A stretch of DNA of 64,000 bases. Origin: Prevotella sp. (GTDB lineage: Bacteria; Bacteroidota; Bacteroidia; Bacteroidales; Bacteroidaceae). Location of the stretch: contig JAFZAP010000051.1 of the NCBI GenBank assembly GCA_017557185.1, positions 1-64,000 of the forward strand, read 5' to 3'. Position 1 is the first letter of the stretch. The number at the start of each line of letters is the position of its first letter. Positions 24,105-32,073 of this stretch are shown here, in pieces. The translations under genes were made by a program, and so were the position numbers. The notes beneath the pieces are model-generated. The model saw only the letters and a program-made list of their open reading frames with translations, had not been told where the DNA came from and did not search any database.

Positions 24105-25388
24105 CTACTTGATTTTTGCTACGAGCACATCTTCAATGTTGGTCGTGTATTGTCGGGAGAGATATTCGTGCTGCAAGCCGAAGCGGATATCGGTGCCCTG
24201 CGTAGCGATGCGCACGGTGTCGTGACCGTTGTGGCGGTTGATTTCGTCGATGGCCTCCAGCAGGGCTTTCTGCTTCGTGCGGTCCACAGTGTCGAAGAGA
24301 TCTTGCTGCACAACCCTTGCCGACGTGATGTTCCAGATGATGACCCCCGCCTTCTTGAAGAGGGGCATCTCGGGCATCGCTTTCAGGTTTTCCCGCAGCA
24401 TCCCGACAGCAGCCGTGATGATTTCCGACGTGTCCTGCGTAGGCACGGAAAGCTGCACCGACTGCTGGATGAAGCGGGGCGGCACACCCTCGCGGAAAAG
24501 ACTCGTATGGGCAAACATCGTGATACCCTGACAGCACGACCGCTGGCGACGCAGCTTTGCGGCACAACGGGCTGCGAAATTGGCTACCGCCTCCTCGAGC
24601 ATACCGACATCATTGATGCCTTGTCCGGAAAAGCTGCGGCTGGTACAGATCGACTTCTTCTCGCCGGTGTCGCTGAGCACGATGCAGCTCTCGCCATTGA
24701 GCTCCTTCCACGTGCGAACAGCGGTCACGCTGAACCTGCTGCGCACCCAGCTCTCCTTCTGGCGGGCGAAGTCAGCAGCGGTGGTGATGCCTTCGCAGGC
24801 CAGTTGTTTGGCGATGCGCCTGCCGATTCCCCACACGTCTTCCACAGGAAAGAGCCGTAGCGCCTTCTGCCGGCGCTCGTAGTTATCGATAAGGCAACAG
24901 CCGTGATAGCCCTTATACTTCTTTGCGAACTTACTGCCCATCTTCGCCAGCGTCTTGGTGGGAGCGATGCCTATAGAGATGGGGATGCCCGTAGCCTTAT
25001 GGACACGAGAGGCTATCGTCTCGCCATATTTCTTGATGTAGCTGCTGTCGCCCATATCGCTCAGGTCGAGAAACGCCTCGTCGATGGAATAGACGTCAAG
25101 CGACGGGGTGTACTGACTGAGCAACGACATCACCCGTCCCGACATCGAACCATACAGCGTATAGTTGCTCGAAAACACCGCAACGCGTTCACGCTCAAGC
25201 AGTTCGCGCACCTGGAAGAACGGATCGCCCATCTTCAGTCCCAGCTTCTTCGCCTCCTCCGAGCGTGCGATGACGCAGCCGTCGTTGTTACTCAGAACAA
25301 CGACGGGCTTGCCTACGAGTTCGGGATGGAACACCCGCTCGCACGAACAATAGAAATTGTTGCAGTCGGCTACGGCGAACAGTTGCAT
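24105..25388 (-). CDS. umuC: Y-family DNA polymerase, UmuC subunit
   Basis: A 427-residue translesion polymerase. The N-terminal FAVADCNNFYCSCERVFHPEL carries the first catalytic Asp with the cysteine-rich UmuC signature, and YSIDEAFLDLSDM holds the DE pair. Fingers, thumb (WGIGRRIAKQLACEGITT helix-hairpin-helix) and little-finger regions follow, ending with a clamp-binding-like QQDLFD near residue 370. Together with UmuD' it forms DNA polymerase V for damage bypass in the SOS response. It is the third gene of umuD-X-umuC, 18 bases after X. Confidence 0.93.
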   Translation of the reverse strand: MQLFAVADCNNFYCSCERVFHPELVGKPVVVLSNNDGCVIARSEEAKKLGLKMGDPFFQVRELLERERVAVFSSNYTLYGSMSGRVMSLLSQYTPSLDVYSIDEAFLDLSDMGDSSYIKKYGETIASRVHKATGIPISIGIAPTKTLAKMGSKFAKKYKGYHGCCLIDNYERRQKALRLFPVEDVWGIGRRIAKQLACEGITTAADFARQKESWVRSRFSVTAVRTWKELNGESCIVLSDTGEKKSICTSRSFSGQGINDVGMLEEAVANFAARCAAKLRRQRSCCQGITMFAHTSLFREGVPPRFIQQSVQLSVPTQDTSEIITAAVGMLRENLKAMPEMPLFKKAGVIIWNITSARVVQQDLFDTVDRTKQKALLEAIDEINRHNGHDTVRIATQGTDIRFGLQHEYLSRQYTTNIEDVLVAKIK

Positions 25389-25406
25389 CTCGTTTCCAAA
25401 TAATTA

Positions 25407-25781
25407 CTACCAGTTGGGCGGCAATACGACGTTCGGCAGCTGATGGGCCTCCTTGAACAACGGTGCTATCTGCTCATCGCGGAATCCGGCGATGCCGCAC
25501 CCGATGCGCGTCACGAGGAAGGTCAGCTCAGCATGTTCGCGGGCAAACGCAATGAATTCGTCGACATAGGGCTTGATGGTCTCCACACCGCCCTGCATCG
25601 TGGGAATCGCGTAGCTCTGCCCCTGCAGGCCCACACCCTGCCCCATGATAGCGCCAAACTTGCGGTAGGCAGCATAGGCAGCGCCGCCGCCGTGCATCCC
25701 TGCCAGATTACTTCCGAAGACGAAGATCTCGCCCGGCTGCAATTCTGTGATCAACTCAGGAGTTGTACGTTTCTGTTCCAT
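25407..25781 (-). CDS. Macro-domain-like protein between umuD and umuC
   Basis: A 124-residue protein from ATG 25781 (MEQKRTTPELITELQPGEIF), 11 bases after the umuD stop. Motifs FVFGSNLAGMHGGGAAYAA, YAIPTMQGG and TRIGCGIAGFRDEQIAPLF are the nucleotide-binding loops expected of a small macro-like fold (A1S_2505-type phage proteins): the GSN...HGGGAA loop replaces the usual N-x-GGGVAG. It could bind ADP-ribose or a related nucleotide. Its fixed place in an SOS mutagenesis operon suggests a function during DNA damage, possibly sensing or removing ADP-ribose (inference). No catalytic activity can be assigned. Confidence 0.7.
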   Translation of the reverse strand: MEQKRTTPELITELQPGEIFVFGSNLAGMHGGGAAYAAYRKFGAIMGQGVGLQGQSYAIPTMQGGVETIKPYVDEFIAFAREHAELTFLVTRIGCGIAGFRDEQIAPLFKEAHQLPNVVLPPNW

Positions 25782-25792
25782 AAGTCTTTCTG

Positions 25793-26251
25793 TTACATTT
25801 TCTTTGCTGCATGAATGATATAGGTGACTACTCCCCAAATGACGAAATCGTTGGAGGCATCGACACGAATAGCAGGATAATGGTCGTTCCAGGGTTGGAG
25901 CCAGCCGAAGGAGCCGCTCTTGTCGAGCCGGAACTGCTTGATGGTGAACTCGCCGTCGACGTAGGCAATGACGAAGTCGCCGTCGCTGGCCTCCAGTTCC
26001 TTGTCGACCACAGCGAGGTCACCGTCGAGGATGCCGGCATCGGTCATCGAGTCGCCCGAGATTCGCACGTAGAATGTTGCCTCGCGATGCCGCACGATGA
26101 GTTTGTTCAGGTCGATCTCTTCACCCATATAGTCCTGAGCAGGCGAAGGGAAGCCTGCCCGCACACTACTCTGTGCGAGCGGTATAGCCAGTTCCAATTC
26201 GGTATTGGCCTTGTGGAATGTCAGTCGGATGTTATTTGGTTCTGATTTCAT
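25793..26251 (-). CDS. umuD: UmuD-like LexA/S24 self-cleaving protein
   Basis: A 152-residue S24-family protein. RAGFPSPAQDYMGEEIDLN gives an A32-G33 cleavage bond (C-G in E. coli UmuD, A-G in LexA); S68 in SGDSM and K105 in GEFTIKQF form the Ser-Lys dyad. RecA-stimulated autocleavage would yield UmuD', the accessory subunit of polymerase V. First gene of the cassette. Upstream the sequence TAAAGTTTCG gives only a poor promoter match and no obvious SOS box, so damage control cannot be read from sequence. Confidence 0.93.
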   Translation of the reverse strand: MKSEPNNIRLTFHKANTELELAIPLAQSSVRAGFPSPAQDYMGEEIDLNKLIVRHREATFYVRISGDSMTDAGILDGDLAVVDKELEASDGDFVIAYVDGEFTIKQFRLDKSGSFGWLQPWNDHYPAIRVDASNDFVIWGVVTYIIHAAKKM

Positions 26252-26685
26252 GATGATTCAAACTCGAAACTTTACAAAGAGCAAGAACTCTTGAACCGCG
26301 CCATAGCCGCAATTGAACAGCGACAAGTCGCAATTGAACAGAAGGTCATCGACCGAAGCCGTGCTATCACGCAAGCGCGGTGCACGAATCAGCGAGGGAG
26401 GTCGCTCGGCTAAGCCGCTTTAGTAGCGGAGCGGAGAAAGAACTTTTTGAACGCCCGAAGGGCATTTGAAGAAAGGGAGCAGCCCCAGAGGAATACAGTT
26501 AGCTAAGCGGTAGTGCTACATGCGATATGAACCTTGCGACATGCTGTTGTGCTGAACATGCGCCGTGAGTTGGTCCCAGACCAATCCCAGCCGTTCCGTG
26601 CTGGCGATCGCGATATGAATCAGACGATTCGGTTTTTAGCTCACCCTGCACCCAATGAACACTGCTCCCCGAAAGTATTGCGGCA
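26252..26685. other. Intergenic stretch: hairpin repeats and unique sequence
   Basis: 26275-26470 holds inverted-orientation TTGAAC-linked hairpins and a copy of the TCTCCGCTCCGCTA-type repeat (compare 33180 and 13260). 26471-26685 is unique and GC-rich, with one clean hairpin TTGGTCCCAGACCAA (26571-26585). A 76-codon plus-strand frame here has no recognisable features and is not accepted. Confidence 0.55.
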
Positions 26686-27183
26686 TCAGCGACGTCTGCC
26701 TGGCGAACCCGTCTGCCTGACGACGGGCTTCTCTTCCAGCGTCGTCGCGAAGTTCAATGCCTGAATCTCCATATCGAGCTCACGCAGTTGCTGCGAGTAA
26801 GTGTCGATTTGCTTCCGCAGGGCGGGCACGTCAATCGTGGTGACATAACGGATTTCGTTGCGCCCGTAACGGTCTTGCGACTGCGAAGCCCGATCGAAGA
26901 CATCGCGCAACACGTGTAGGCGCTTGCCCAGCACGTCGCGCTGTGCCATCATCTCCGTAAGCGTCTTGCCATCCTTCACCGTTTTCATATTGGTGGCATT
27001 GATGCGGTAGATCATTTCCTCGAGCTGCACCAGACAGCTATCGAGTTCCTTCAACAAGTCGGCAGGCTGTTCCGATGGTTGGTCGCCTTCCTGCACTTTC
27101 ATGTTGTTCAGCAGGCGCACCTTCAATTGGTCGATGCGCGTCTGCAAATCCTTGCGGATGCTAAGTCCTTCAGCCAGTTTCAT
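26686..27183 (-). CDS. DIP1984-family protein
   Basis: A 165-residue helical protein: MKLAEGLSIRKDLQTRIDQL, a central INATNMKTVKDGKTLTEMMA motif, then RDVLGKRLHVLRDVFDRASQ and a C-terminal coiled coil with LDMEIQALNF. The motif NxTN...DG.tL...la.RD.L fits the DIP1984 (septicolysin-like) family; no function is established. The last ~12 residues (VVRQTGSPGRRR) look unlike the rest and may have been gained by loss of the original stop. It follows the FetB-like gene by 24 bases and probably ends that operon. Confidence 0.75.
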   Translation of the reverse strand: MKLAEGLSIRKDLQTRIDQLKVRLLNNMKVQEGDQPSEQPADLLKELDSCLVQLEEMIYRINATNMKTVKDGKTLTEMMAQRDVLGKRLHVLRDVFDRASQSQDRYGRNEIRYVTTIDVPALRKQIDTYSQQLRELDMEIQALNFATTLEEKPVVRQTGSPGRRR

Positions 27184-27207
27184 AAGTTTTGGGGTTATTG
27201 TTTATAG

Positions 27208-27969
27208 TTATGATTTCAGGCGGTTGAATCCGTCGAAGTTATAGTGACGAGCCACGAAGAGTGCGACGACGAGTGCGACGACCGACGCCGTGAAGCCAGC
27301 CACAAGCAAGAGCAACTGCACCGCAATAGCCTCGACGACACTGCTGCCACTGAGCAACATCGCCCAGACCACGAGTGGCGACACCGTGAGCACCATCGCC
27401 GACATCTGTTTCACGTGGGGCAGTACGGTGGCCTCAAGCGAACGGCGCACATACCACGACAGCGCTTCTGCCTGCGAGGCGCCGTTGCCAATCAGATAGT
27501 AATACAACTGGTCGTGGTGTATCAGACTGCGGTAATACACGGAGAGCGCATGCGAGAGCGTCTGCGTCATACTGCCGACGAGGAGTCCTGCTACGGGAAG
27601 CAGATACCGTGCTTCGAGCGGACGGCGCACGCCCAGCGCCAATAGCAGCAGCCACGCGCCCACAACGACGAGGGCCGCCAACAGTCCGGCACCGATGGGA
27701 ACGTACATGCGGGAGCCCAGGCGGGCCTGTTTTACGACCGTCATCATGCCTACAGCCGCCATAAGCAATACGGCAAGCAGGTTGATGGCCCAGTGATTCC
27801 AGCAGAACACCAAATACAGACAGAGGCCGAGCGCCACAAGGGCTACTGCCGCACGCACGAATGCCCGCAGCGCCTTGCCTACCAAAGGCACCTGCAACGC
27901 TTTGAGCAGATAGAGCGGTGCAGCTAAGAGCAACAAGCCCAATAGGATGCTAATGATGGTGATGTTCAT
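27208..27969 (-). CDS. FetB-like ABC transporter permease (UPF0014)
   Basis: A 253-residue membrane protein with about seven hydrophobic helices. Family-specific segments are AAVGMMTVVKQARL, the loop PVAGLLVGSMTQTLSHALS and the cytoplasmic LEATVLPHVKQM coupling region, with VLTVSPLVVWAMLLSGSSVVEAI following. Homologues (FetB/YbbM) are permeases paired with a small ATPase and linked in E. coli to iron homeostasis under peroxide stress. Here it lies 62 bases after the ATPase-like gene, from which it is separated by a hairpin repeat (27975-28037). Substrate not proven. Confidence 0.82.
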   Translation of the reverse strand: MNITIISILLGLLLLAAPLYLLKALQVPLVGKALRAFVRAAVALVALGLCLYLVFCWNHWAINLLAVLLMAAVGMMTVVKQARLGSRMYVPIGAGLLAALVVVGAWLLLLALGVRRPLEARYLLPVAGLLVGSMTQTLSHALSVYYRSLIHHDQLYYYLIGNGASQAEALSWYVRRSLEATVLPHVKQMSAMVLTVSPLVVWAMLLSGSSVVEAIAVQLLLLVAGFTASVVALVVALFVARHYNFDGFNRLKS

Positions 27970-27974
27970 CGATT

Positions 27975-28037
27975 AAAGGTTCAATGCTGCTACGCAGCGG
28001 TTCAAATGTTTTAATGCGCCTGCGGCGCGGTTCAAAG
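27975..28037. repeat. GTTCAA-linked hairpins between transporter genes
   Basis: GCTGCTACGCAGC and GCGCCTGCGGCGC palindromes with GTTCAA linkers, inside the ATPase/permease operon and just overlapping the ATPase stop. Confidence 0.75.
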
Positions 28038-28526
28038 GTTTGAGGTAATCTGAAAGGCGAGGGTTGTAGAGGGTGTGAAGCGGACGGCATCGAAGGGCGA
28101 ACATGCCACGGCGACGGCTTTCCCGTCGGCAGCTATCGCCTGCAAACGATTCGTCAGTTCGGCTGCCCGCTCGTCATCGAGGTTTCTATACGGGTCGTCG
28201 ACAATCACACAGCATTTTCCTTTCTCCTCTCGCCACTCATCGAGTACATCAAGGGCATCGGTGAACGGATCCGGCAACTGCTGTGGCACATACGCCATCA
28301 GGCGACGCAGCCACGAGGCAGAGCGCAGCGTCACGGGTTCGCCCCTCAACGTGACATATCCCCGTTCCAACGGCCACAACCCCAGCAGCGCCCGCACCAG
28401 CAGCGTCTTCCCACTGCCCTGCACGCCTGTCAGACAAGTCACCTTGCCTGCAGGAGCCACGAACGAGAGGTTATCAATCAACACCCGTCCGCCTGCTACG
28501 ATTCGTCCGTCTTTCAGTTCTAGCAC
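28032..28526 (-). CDS. Truncated ABC ATPase (FetA-like) lacking the signature motif
   Basis: A 164-residue ATP-binding protein, clearly shorter than the ~210-230 residues of normal ABC subunits. Walker A is intact (GVQGSGKTLL, about residues 34-43), as is the Q-loop (YVPQQLPDPF). Then only about 22 residues (TDALDVLDEWREEKGKC) precede Walker B (CVIVDDPYRNLD). The helical subdomain with the LSGGQ signature is missing and the catalytic Glu after Walker B is Asp. A switch-like VACSPFD follows. With no signature, a canonical ATP sandwich cannot form. Either the permease uses another ATPase, or this is a reduced regulatory subunit (inference). Preceded by the ACTAT-type repeat. Confidence 0.75.
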   Translation of the reverse strand: MLELKDGRIVAGGRVLIDNLSFVAPAGKVTCLTGVQGSGKTLLVRALLGLWPLERGYVTLRGEPVTLRSASWLRRLMAYVPQQLPDPFTDALDVLDEWREEKGKCCVIVDDPYRNLDDERAAELTNRLQAIAADGKAVAVACSPFDAVRFTPSTTLAFQITSNL

Positions 28527-28558
28527 TTAACTATCAACTATTAACTATCAACTATAAA
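28527..28558. repeat. ACTAT-type short repeat
   Basis: Tandem AACTATTAACTATCAACTAT-like sequence between aguA and the ATPase gene. Same family as 50471-50516 (inside a gene), 54117, 58511 and 60325. Confidence 0.7.
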
Positions 28559-29643
28559 TTCACCTGCATCGTCATACAATGCACGGACCCATGTTGGCGG
28601 ATGATAGTTCGCGCGTCGATGGGCACGATTTCGCGGTCAGGGAACGCCTGTCCGACGATGCGCAGAGCCTCGCCATCCTTCTCCGGCTGACCGTAGGTCG
28701 GCACAAGCACCGCTCCATTGATCACGAGGAAGTTGGCATAGGTGGCCGGCAACCGCTCCCCATGTTCTTTCCCCCTTCCCTTTAGGGAGGGGTCGGGGGT
28801 AGGCTCTTCGTAAGTAGCTTCCGGCATTGGCAGTCGGAGCAGTCTGTAGGGCTGTCCGTCGGCAGTACGCAGAGCCTTCAGTTGTTCCTCCAACAGGCGA
28901 AAGTCCTCATACTGTTCGTCGTCGCGGTCGTCGCAGCCCATATAGACAAGCGTGTTGTCGGGAGCACAGCGCACAATCGTGTCGATGTGTCCATCGGTGT
29001 CGTCACCCACAAGGTTCCCGTAGTCGAGCCACACCACACGGCTGACGCGTAGCCGCCGTTTCAGCTCCTCCTCTATCTCCTGCTGCGTGAGCGGCTGGTT
29101 GCGGTGCGGAGCCAGCAGACACTGCGAAGTGGTGAACAGCGTGCCACAGCCATCGGTATCGATGCTGCCGCCCTCGAGCACGAAGTCCTCGTGGTCCTCG
29201 AAGCCCACGGCACCATCACCGTTTCGCTGCAGCCACAGCTTTCGGGGAATCATATTATCCCACGCCGCCTCGAACTTCTCACCCCAGCCGTTGAAGCGGA
29301 AGTCGAGCCACAGCGCCCTGCTCCCCTCGCCTCTCTCTTCCGGCAAGAGCACGATCGGTCCGTGGTCGCGGGCCCAAGTGTCGTTGGTCGGCATCTCCAC
29401 CACCTGTACACGCTCCAACTGCCGCAGCTCCTCGGGTACGAGTTCCTGCTGCGGAGTCACGATGACCACCTGTTCGCGCCGCGCAATCTCACGCGCCATC
29501 AGCGTCATCGTGCGGGTGATGTCGTCGAGGTAGGGAGCCCAGTCGGTGCCGGCGTGCGGCCACGTCAGCAACACGAACTCCTGTGGTTCCCATTCGGCAG
29601 GGAGGCGATAGCCCCTCTCTACTCGTTCACTTGTAGTTCTCAT
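28552..29643 (-). CDS. aguA: Agmatine deiminase with repeat-derived insertion
   Basis: A 363-residue enzyme converting agmatine to N-carbamoylputrescine in polyamine synthesis. GME-family motifs are visible: YRLPAEWEPQEFVLLTWPH, TNDTWARDHGPI, LDFRFNGWG, LEGGSIDTDG and, at the end, the catalytic Cys in SVHCMTMQ. Start ATG 29643 lies eight bases from the promoter box, so the mRNA is nearly leaderless. Between ATYEE and ERLPATYANF sits PTPDPSLKGRGKEHG, encoded by a copy of the GC-rich palindrome (28771-28806) absent from typical family members. The frame is kept, so the enzyme is probably still functional. The partner amidohydrolase AguB is not in the window. Confidence 0.9.
   Translation of the reverse strand: MRTTSERVERGYRLPAEWEPQEFVLLTWPHAGTDWAPYLDDITRTMTLMAREIARREQVVIVTPQQELVPEELRQLERVQVVEMPTNDTWARDHGPIVLLPEERGEGSRALWLDFRFNGWGEKFEAAWDNMIPRKLWLQRNGDGAVGFEDHEDFVLEGGSIDTDGCGTLFTTSQCLLAPHRNQPLTQQEIEEELKRRLRVSRVVWLDYGNLVGDDTDGHIDTIVRCAPDNTLVYMGCDDRDDEQYEDFRLLEEQLKALRTADGQPYRLLRLPMPEATYEEPTPDPSLKGRGKEHGERLPATYANFLVINGAVLVPTYGQPEKDGEALRIVGQAFPDREIVPIDARTIIRQHGSVHCMTMQVNL
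28771..28806. repeat. GC-rich palindrome inside aguA
   Basis: CCCCTTCCCTTTAGGGAGGGG followed by TCGGGGGTAGGCTC, the intergenic repeat unit placed in frame inside a gene. Confidence 0.75.
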
Positions 29644-29651
29644 TCCGACTG

Positions 29652-29683
29652 CAAAAGTAATGAAAAACATTTCATCCTGCAAA
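29652..29683 (-). promoter_or_regulatory. Promoter of aguA (near-leaderless)
   Basis: TTTG (29680-29683), 20 bases, TACTTTTG (29652-29659), then the ATG eight bases further. Confidence 0.8.
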
Positions 29684-29734
29684 CTTTTGCGCACCATTTT
29701 TTCAGTAACTGCAAATCATTGCGAACCCATTTCC

Positions 29735-29765
29735 TTGCATAGTTGCCGAAAAACCCCTACCTTTG
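29735..29765 (+). promoter_or_regulatory. Promoter of the 304-residue secreted protein
   Basis: TTGC (29735-29738), 19 bases, TACCTTTG (29758-29765), about 48 bases before the ATG. Divergent from the aguA promoter. Confidence 0.8.
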
Positions 29766-29813
29766 CCGCCAGAAAACATTTTCAAACATCAATAACAACA
29801 AAAAACTGAGACA

Positions 29814-30728
29814 ATGAAAAAAGTAATGACAACCCTGGTGCTCCTGCTCACGACAGTCGTGATGAGCGCACAAGTAACAGGCGTGAAGATCGCGCCTAAG
29901 TATCAAAAAGGTGACAACAAGCTTTACCGCACCGTTGGCACAATGACCGTTGGCGGCGAGATCATTAACGTGCTGTCCGAAACCCGCTATGTCGTCACCG
30001 AGGCCAATGCTGACGGCTACGTTATCGAGACCACGTTGGAGAAAATGGACACCGACTCCAAGGACCTCACGGGAAAAGTCATGCAGCTCATGCAGGGAGC
30101 CATGAAGGGTGTGAAGACCGCCTTCACGACCGATGCCGACGGTAAGATCACGGGCATCAAGAACTTCGACGAGGTGAAGGAGAATGCGCTGAAAATGGTC
30201 GACGAGCTGTTCCAGACCATCTCAGCTGAGCTACCCGATGCGACTTCTGCCGCTCTGCCCATCGACATGCTGAAGCAACAGGTGGGCAGCAGGCTCACCC
30301 AGGAGACCGTTATCGCACAGAGCGCCACCTCCCCTGGTCCGCTGTCGCTCAACGGCAAGACCATCTCGACCGGTACGATGGATGAGTCGGTCGACCAGAA
30401 CGGTCGCAAGGTGAAGAACATGTACTTCCTCTCGGCTCCCGACGGCAGCAAGGTGAAGGCCACGACCACGCTCAACATGACGAAGGAGGACATGAAGAAG
30501 ATGATCGTTGACCAGCTGAAGTCCATGATGCCCGACCAGGTGTCGATGGTCGAGCAGAACATAGACCAGATCATGGACAGCGGTATGCTGAAGATGGAGT
30601 CCACACAGACCGCCGACTACGAGTTCCTGCCCAACGGCTGGCTGAAGAGCCTGCGCGTGGAACAGAAACAGGAGACGATGGGACAGACCACCGAGATGAA
30701 CACGAAGACCGAACTCGTAGAGGAATAG
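29814..30728 (+). CDS. Secreted protein of unknown function
   Basis: A 304-residue protein with a clear signal peptide (MKKVMTTLVLLLTTVVMSAQ, cleavage after the Ala-Gln region). The mature part is rich in Thr, Lys, Asp and Met, alternating beta strands (YRTVGTMTVGGEIINVLSET; YVVTEANADGYVIETTLE) with an amphipathic helical middle (VMQLMQGAMKGVKTAF). The C-terminal LPNGWLKSLRVEQKQE resembles the closing part of periplasmic DUF6263-like proteins, a weak impression only. It has a strong promoter of its own and no operon partner. Probably periplasmic or outer-membrane associated; function not recognised. Confidence 0.7.
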   Translation: MKKVMTTLVLLLTTVVMSAQVTGVKIAPKYQKGDNKLYRTVGTMTVGGEIINVLSETRYVVTEANADGYVIETTLEKMDTDSKDLTGKVMQLMQGAMKGVKTAFTTDADGKITGIKNFDEVKENALKMVDELFQTISAELPDATSAALPIDMLKQQVGSRLTQETVIAQSATSPGPLSLNGKTISTGTMDESVDQNGRKVKNMYFLSAPDGSKVKATTTLNMTKEDMKKMIVDQLKSMMPDQVSMVEQNIDQIMDSGMLKMESTQTADYEFLPNGWLKSLRVEQKQETMGQTTEMNTKTELVEE

Positions 30729-30740
30729 ACAGCCATTTGA

Positions 30741-30790
30741 GACATACGAAACAGACGAACAGAAGTTTTTTTCACAACGGAAATAAACGG
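30741..30790. repeat. GACATACGA-type repeat
   Basis: GACATACGAAACAGACGAAC, then a T-run and CACAACGGAAAT. A second copy is at 32593-32640 and a partial one at 13062-13086. Followed by a hairpin GGCAGGGTGT...ACACCCTGCC (30848-30880) that could terminate the upstream gene. Confidence 0.65.
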
Positions 30791-30954
30791 AATACACGAA
30801 AATCTTTTTAACGGCGCCCCAAGTCCCGAGGGGCATTAAGATTACAGGCAGGGTGTGAAGTGCGCAGCAAGACACCCTGCCTGTGTTCTGTTTTCAGGCC
30901 GACCATTTCACTCTTGAACCGCTGCGAAGCAGCATTAAACTTTTGAACGCCTGC

Positions 30955-30988
30955 TCCCTCTCCTAGGAGAGGGCGGGGGTGAGGCTCA
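30955..30988. repeat. GC-rich repeat at the end of azlD
   Basis: CTCCCTCTCCTAGGAGAGGGCGGGGGTGAGGCTC, a palindromic repeat copy that supplies the last codons (LTPALS) and stop of azlD. Confidence 0.65.
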
Positions 30989-31292
30989 TTAAACTATCCA
31001 TCAGATACACGATGGCGCAACAGATGGCGGCTACGGGGAACAGGCCCATACCCCGCCATGCAGCAACGATGCCGATGATCAGCGCGACAATGCCCGAGAG
31101 GGGCGACATCGTGGTCTGAACCATGCTGGGAAACGTCATCACGGCCAGCGTGACGTAGGGCACATAATACAGGAAGCTGCGCAGGAAACGATTGCTGATC
31201 TGTCCCTTGATCAACAGCATCGGCACCACCCGAATCAGATTCGTGGTGATAATAGCCAACAGGATGCAGACAACGATGCTATGCTTGTCCAT
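30963..31292 (-). CDS. azlD: Branched-chain amino acid exporter small subunit AzlD
   Basis: A 109-residue membrane protein with three to four hydrophobic segments (CILLAIITTNLIRVVPMLLI; FLYYVPYVTLAVMTFP; GIVALIIGIVAAWRGMG; FPVAAICCAIVYLMDSL). Length, the RVVPMLLIKG motif and its 14-base overlap with azlC identify the small partner of the AzlCD exporter of branched-chain or related hydrophobic amino acids. Its C-terminal residues (SLTPALS) are encoded by a GC-rich repeat, so the original end may have been replaced. Confidence 0.85.
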   Translation of the reverse strand: MDKHSIVVCILLAIITTNLIRVVPMLLIKGQISNRFLRSFLYYVPYVTLAVMTFPSMVQTTMSPLSGIVALIIGIVAAWRGMGLFPVAAICCAIVYLMDSLMSLTPALS

Positions 31293-31998
31293 ACTTCTCC
31301 TCCTCTATTTGAACAGGTTTCAACCAGGCAGCAGCCGCCGAAATCACGATGGTGAGCACGATGGTTCGCGTGCCGCTGCTCCAGTTGCCGACCACAGGCG
31401 CCACGCTGCACACTCCGCTCAGCACGAAGCTGGCAATGATGGCATAGAGCACATAGCGGTCGTTACGCGCAGGAGGCATGATCACTGCGAGGAACATCCC
31501 GTAGAGCGCTACGCTCAGGGCAGCGACAATCTTTGTAGGCAGCATGCCTCCAGCCACGATGCCTGCCGCACATCCCGATGCCCAGAGCACGCCGGAGATG
31601 AGTGCAGCCGAATAGGTGTAGGCAGGCGGACAGTACCCCTGTCGGGCTATAGAGATGCCGAAAATCTCATCGGTCACACAGCATGCCATCAGCACGCGGT
31701 GCAGCCACGAGGTGCCAGGCGCAATCTTCTGCGAGAGCGCGGCACTCATCAGCATATAGCGCAGATTCACCACCAGACACATCGCGACAATCTCCACATA
31801 AGCCGCCTGCGCAGCAATGAGCATATAGACGCCATACTCACCCGCCGACGCACGGGTGAAGAAGCTGCTCACGAAGCCGATGGCAGCAGTCAGCCCCGCC
31901 TGCTTGGCGATGATGCCCAGCGAGAAGGCAACGGCAAAATATCCCATACCAATGGGGATTCCGTCGCGAAGACCTTGTAATATGTTACTATGTCGCAT
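31279..31998 (-). CDS. azlC: Branched-chain amino acid exporter large subunit AzlC
   Basis: A 239-residue membrane protein with about six helices. AzlC-family motifs include GIPIGMGYFAVAFSLGIIAKQAG near the start, VNLRYMLMSAALSQKI, and VTDEIFGIS. It pairs with AzlD to export branched-chain amino acids or analogues. The ATG at 31998 is preceded by GGAG and lies only about 11 bases beyond the T-run of the ssrA terminator. No separate promoter fits there except possibly TATTTTCG in the terminator loop, so azlCD may depend on read-through from ssrA. Confidence 0.87.
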   Translation of the reverse strand: MRHSNILQGLRDGIPIGMGYFAVAFSLGIIAKQAGLTAAIGFVSSFFTRASAGEYGVYMLIAAQAAYVEIVAMCLVVNLRYMLMSAALSQKIAPGTSWLHRVLMACCVTDEIFGISIARQGYCPPAYTYSAALISGVLWASGCAAGIVAGGMLPTKIVAALSVALYGMFLAVIMPPARNDRYVLYAIIASFVLSGVCSVAPVVGNWSSGTRTIVLTIVISAAAAWLKPVQIEEEKYGQA

Positions 31999-32008
31999 AA
32001 TAGACTCC

Positions 32009-32061
32009 AAAAAAGATGGCCGGCCACTAGCGAAAATAAGGGGAGAATGCTATGGCCGGCC
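32009..32061 (-). terminator. Probable terminator of ssrA
   Basis: Two GGCCGGCC octamers (32018-32025 and 32054-32061) can pair as a GC-only stem around a ~28-base loop, followed on the minus strand by AT and a run of six T (32009-32014). Confidence 0.65.
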
Positions 32062-32073
32062 GGGGGAAGGAGG

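Noticed and set aside
26534-26764. A 76-codon plus-strand frame before the DIP1984-type gene
   Set aside because: It overlaps the DIP1984 frame, has no promoter or motifs, and its sequence looks random.
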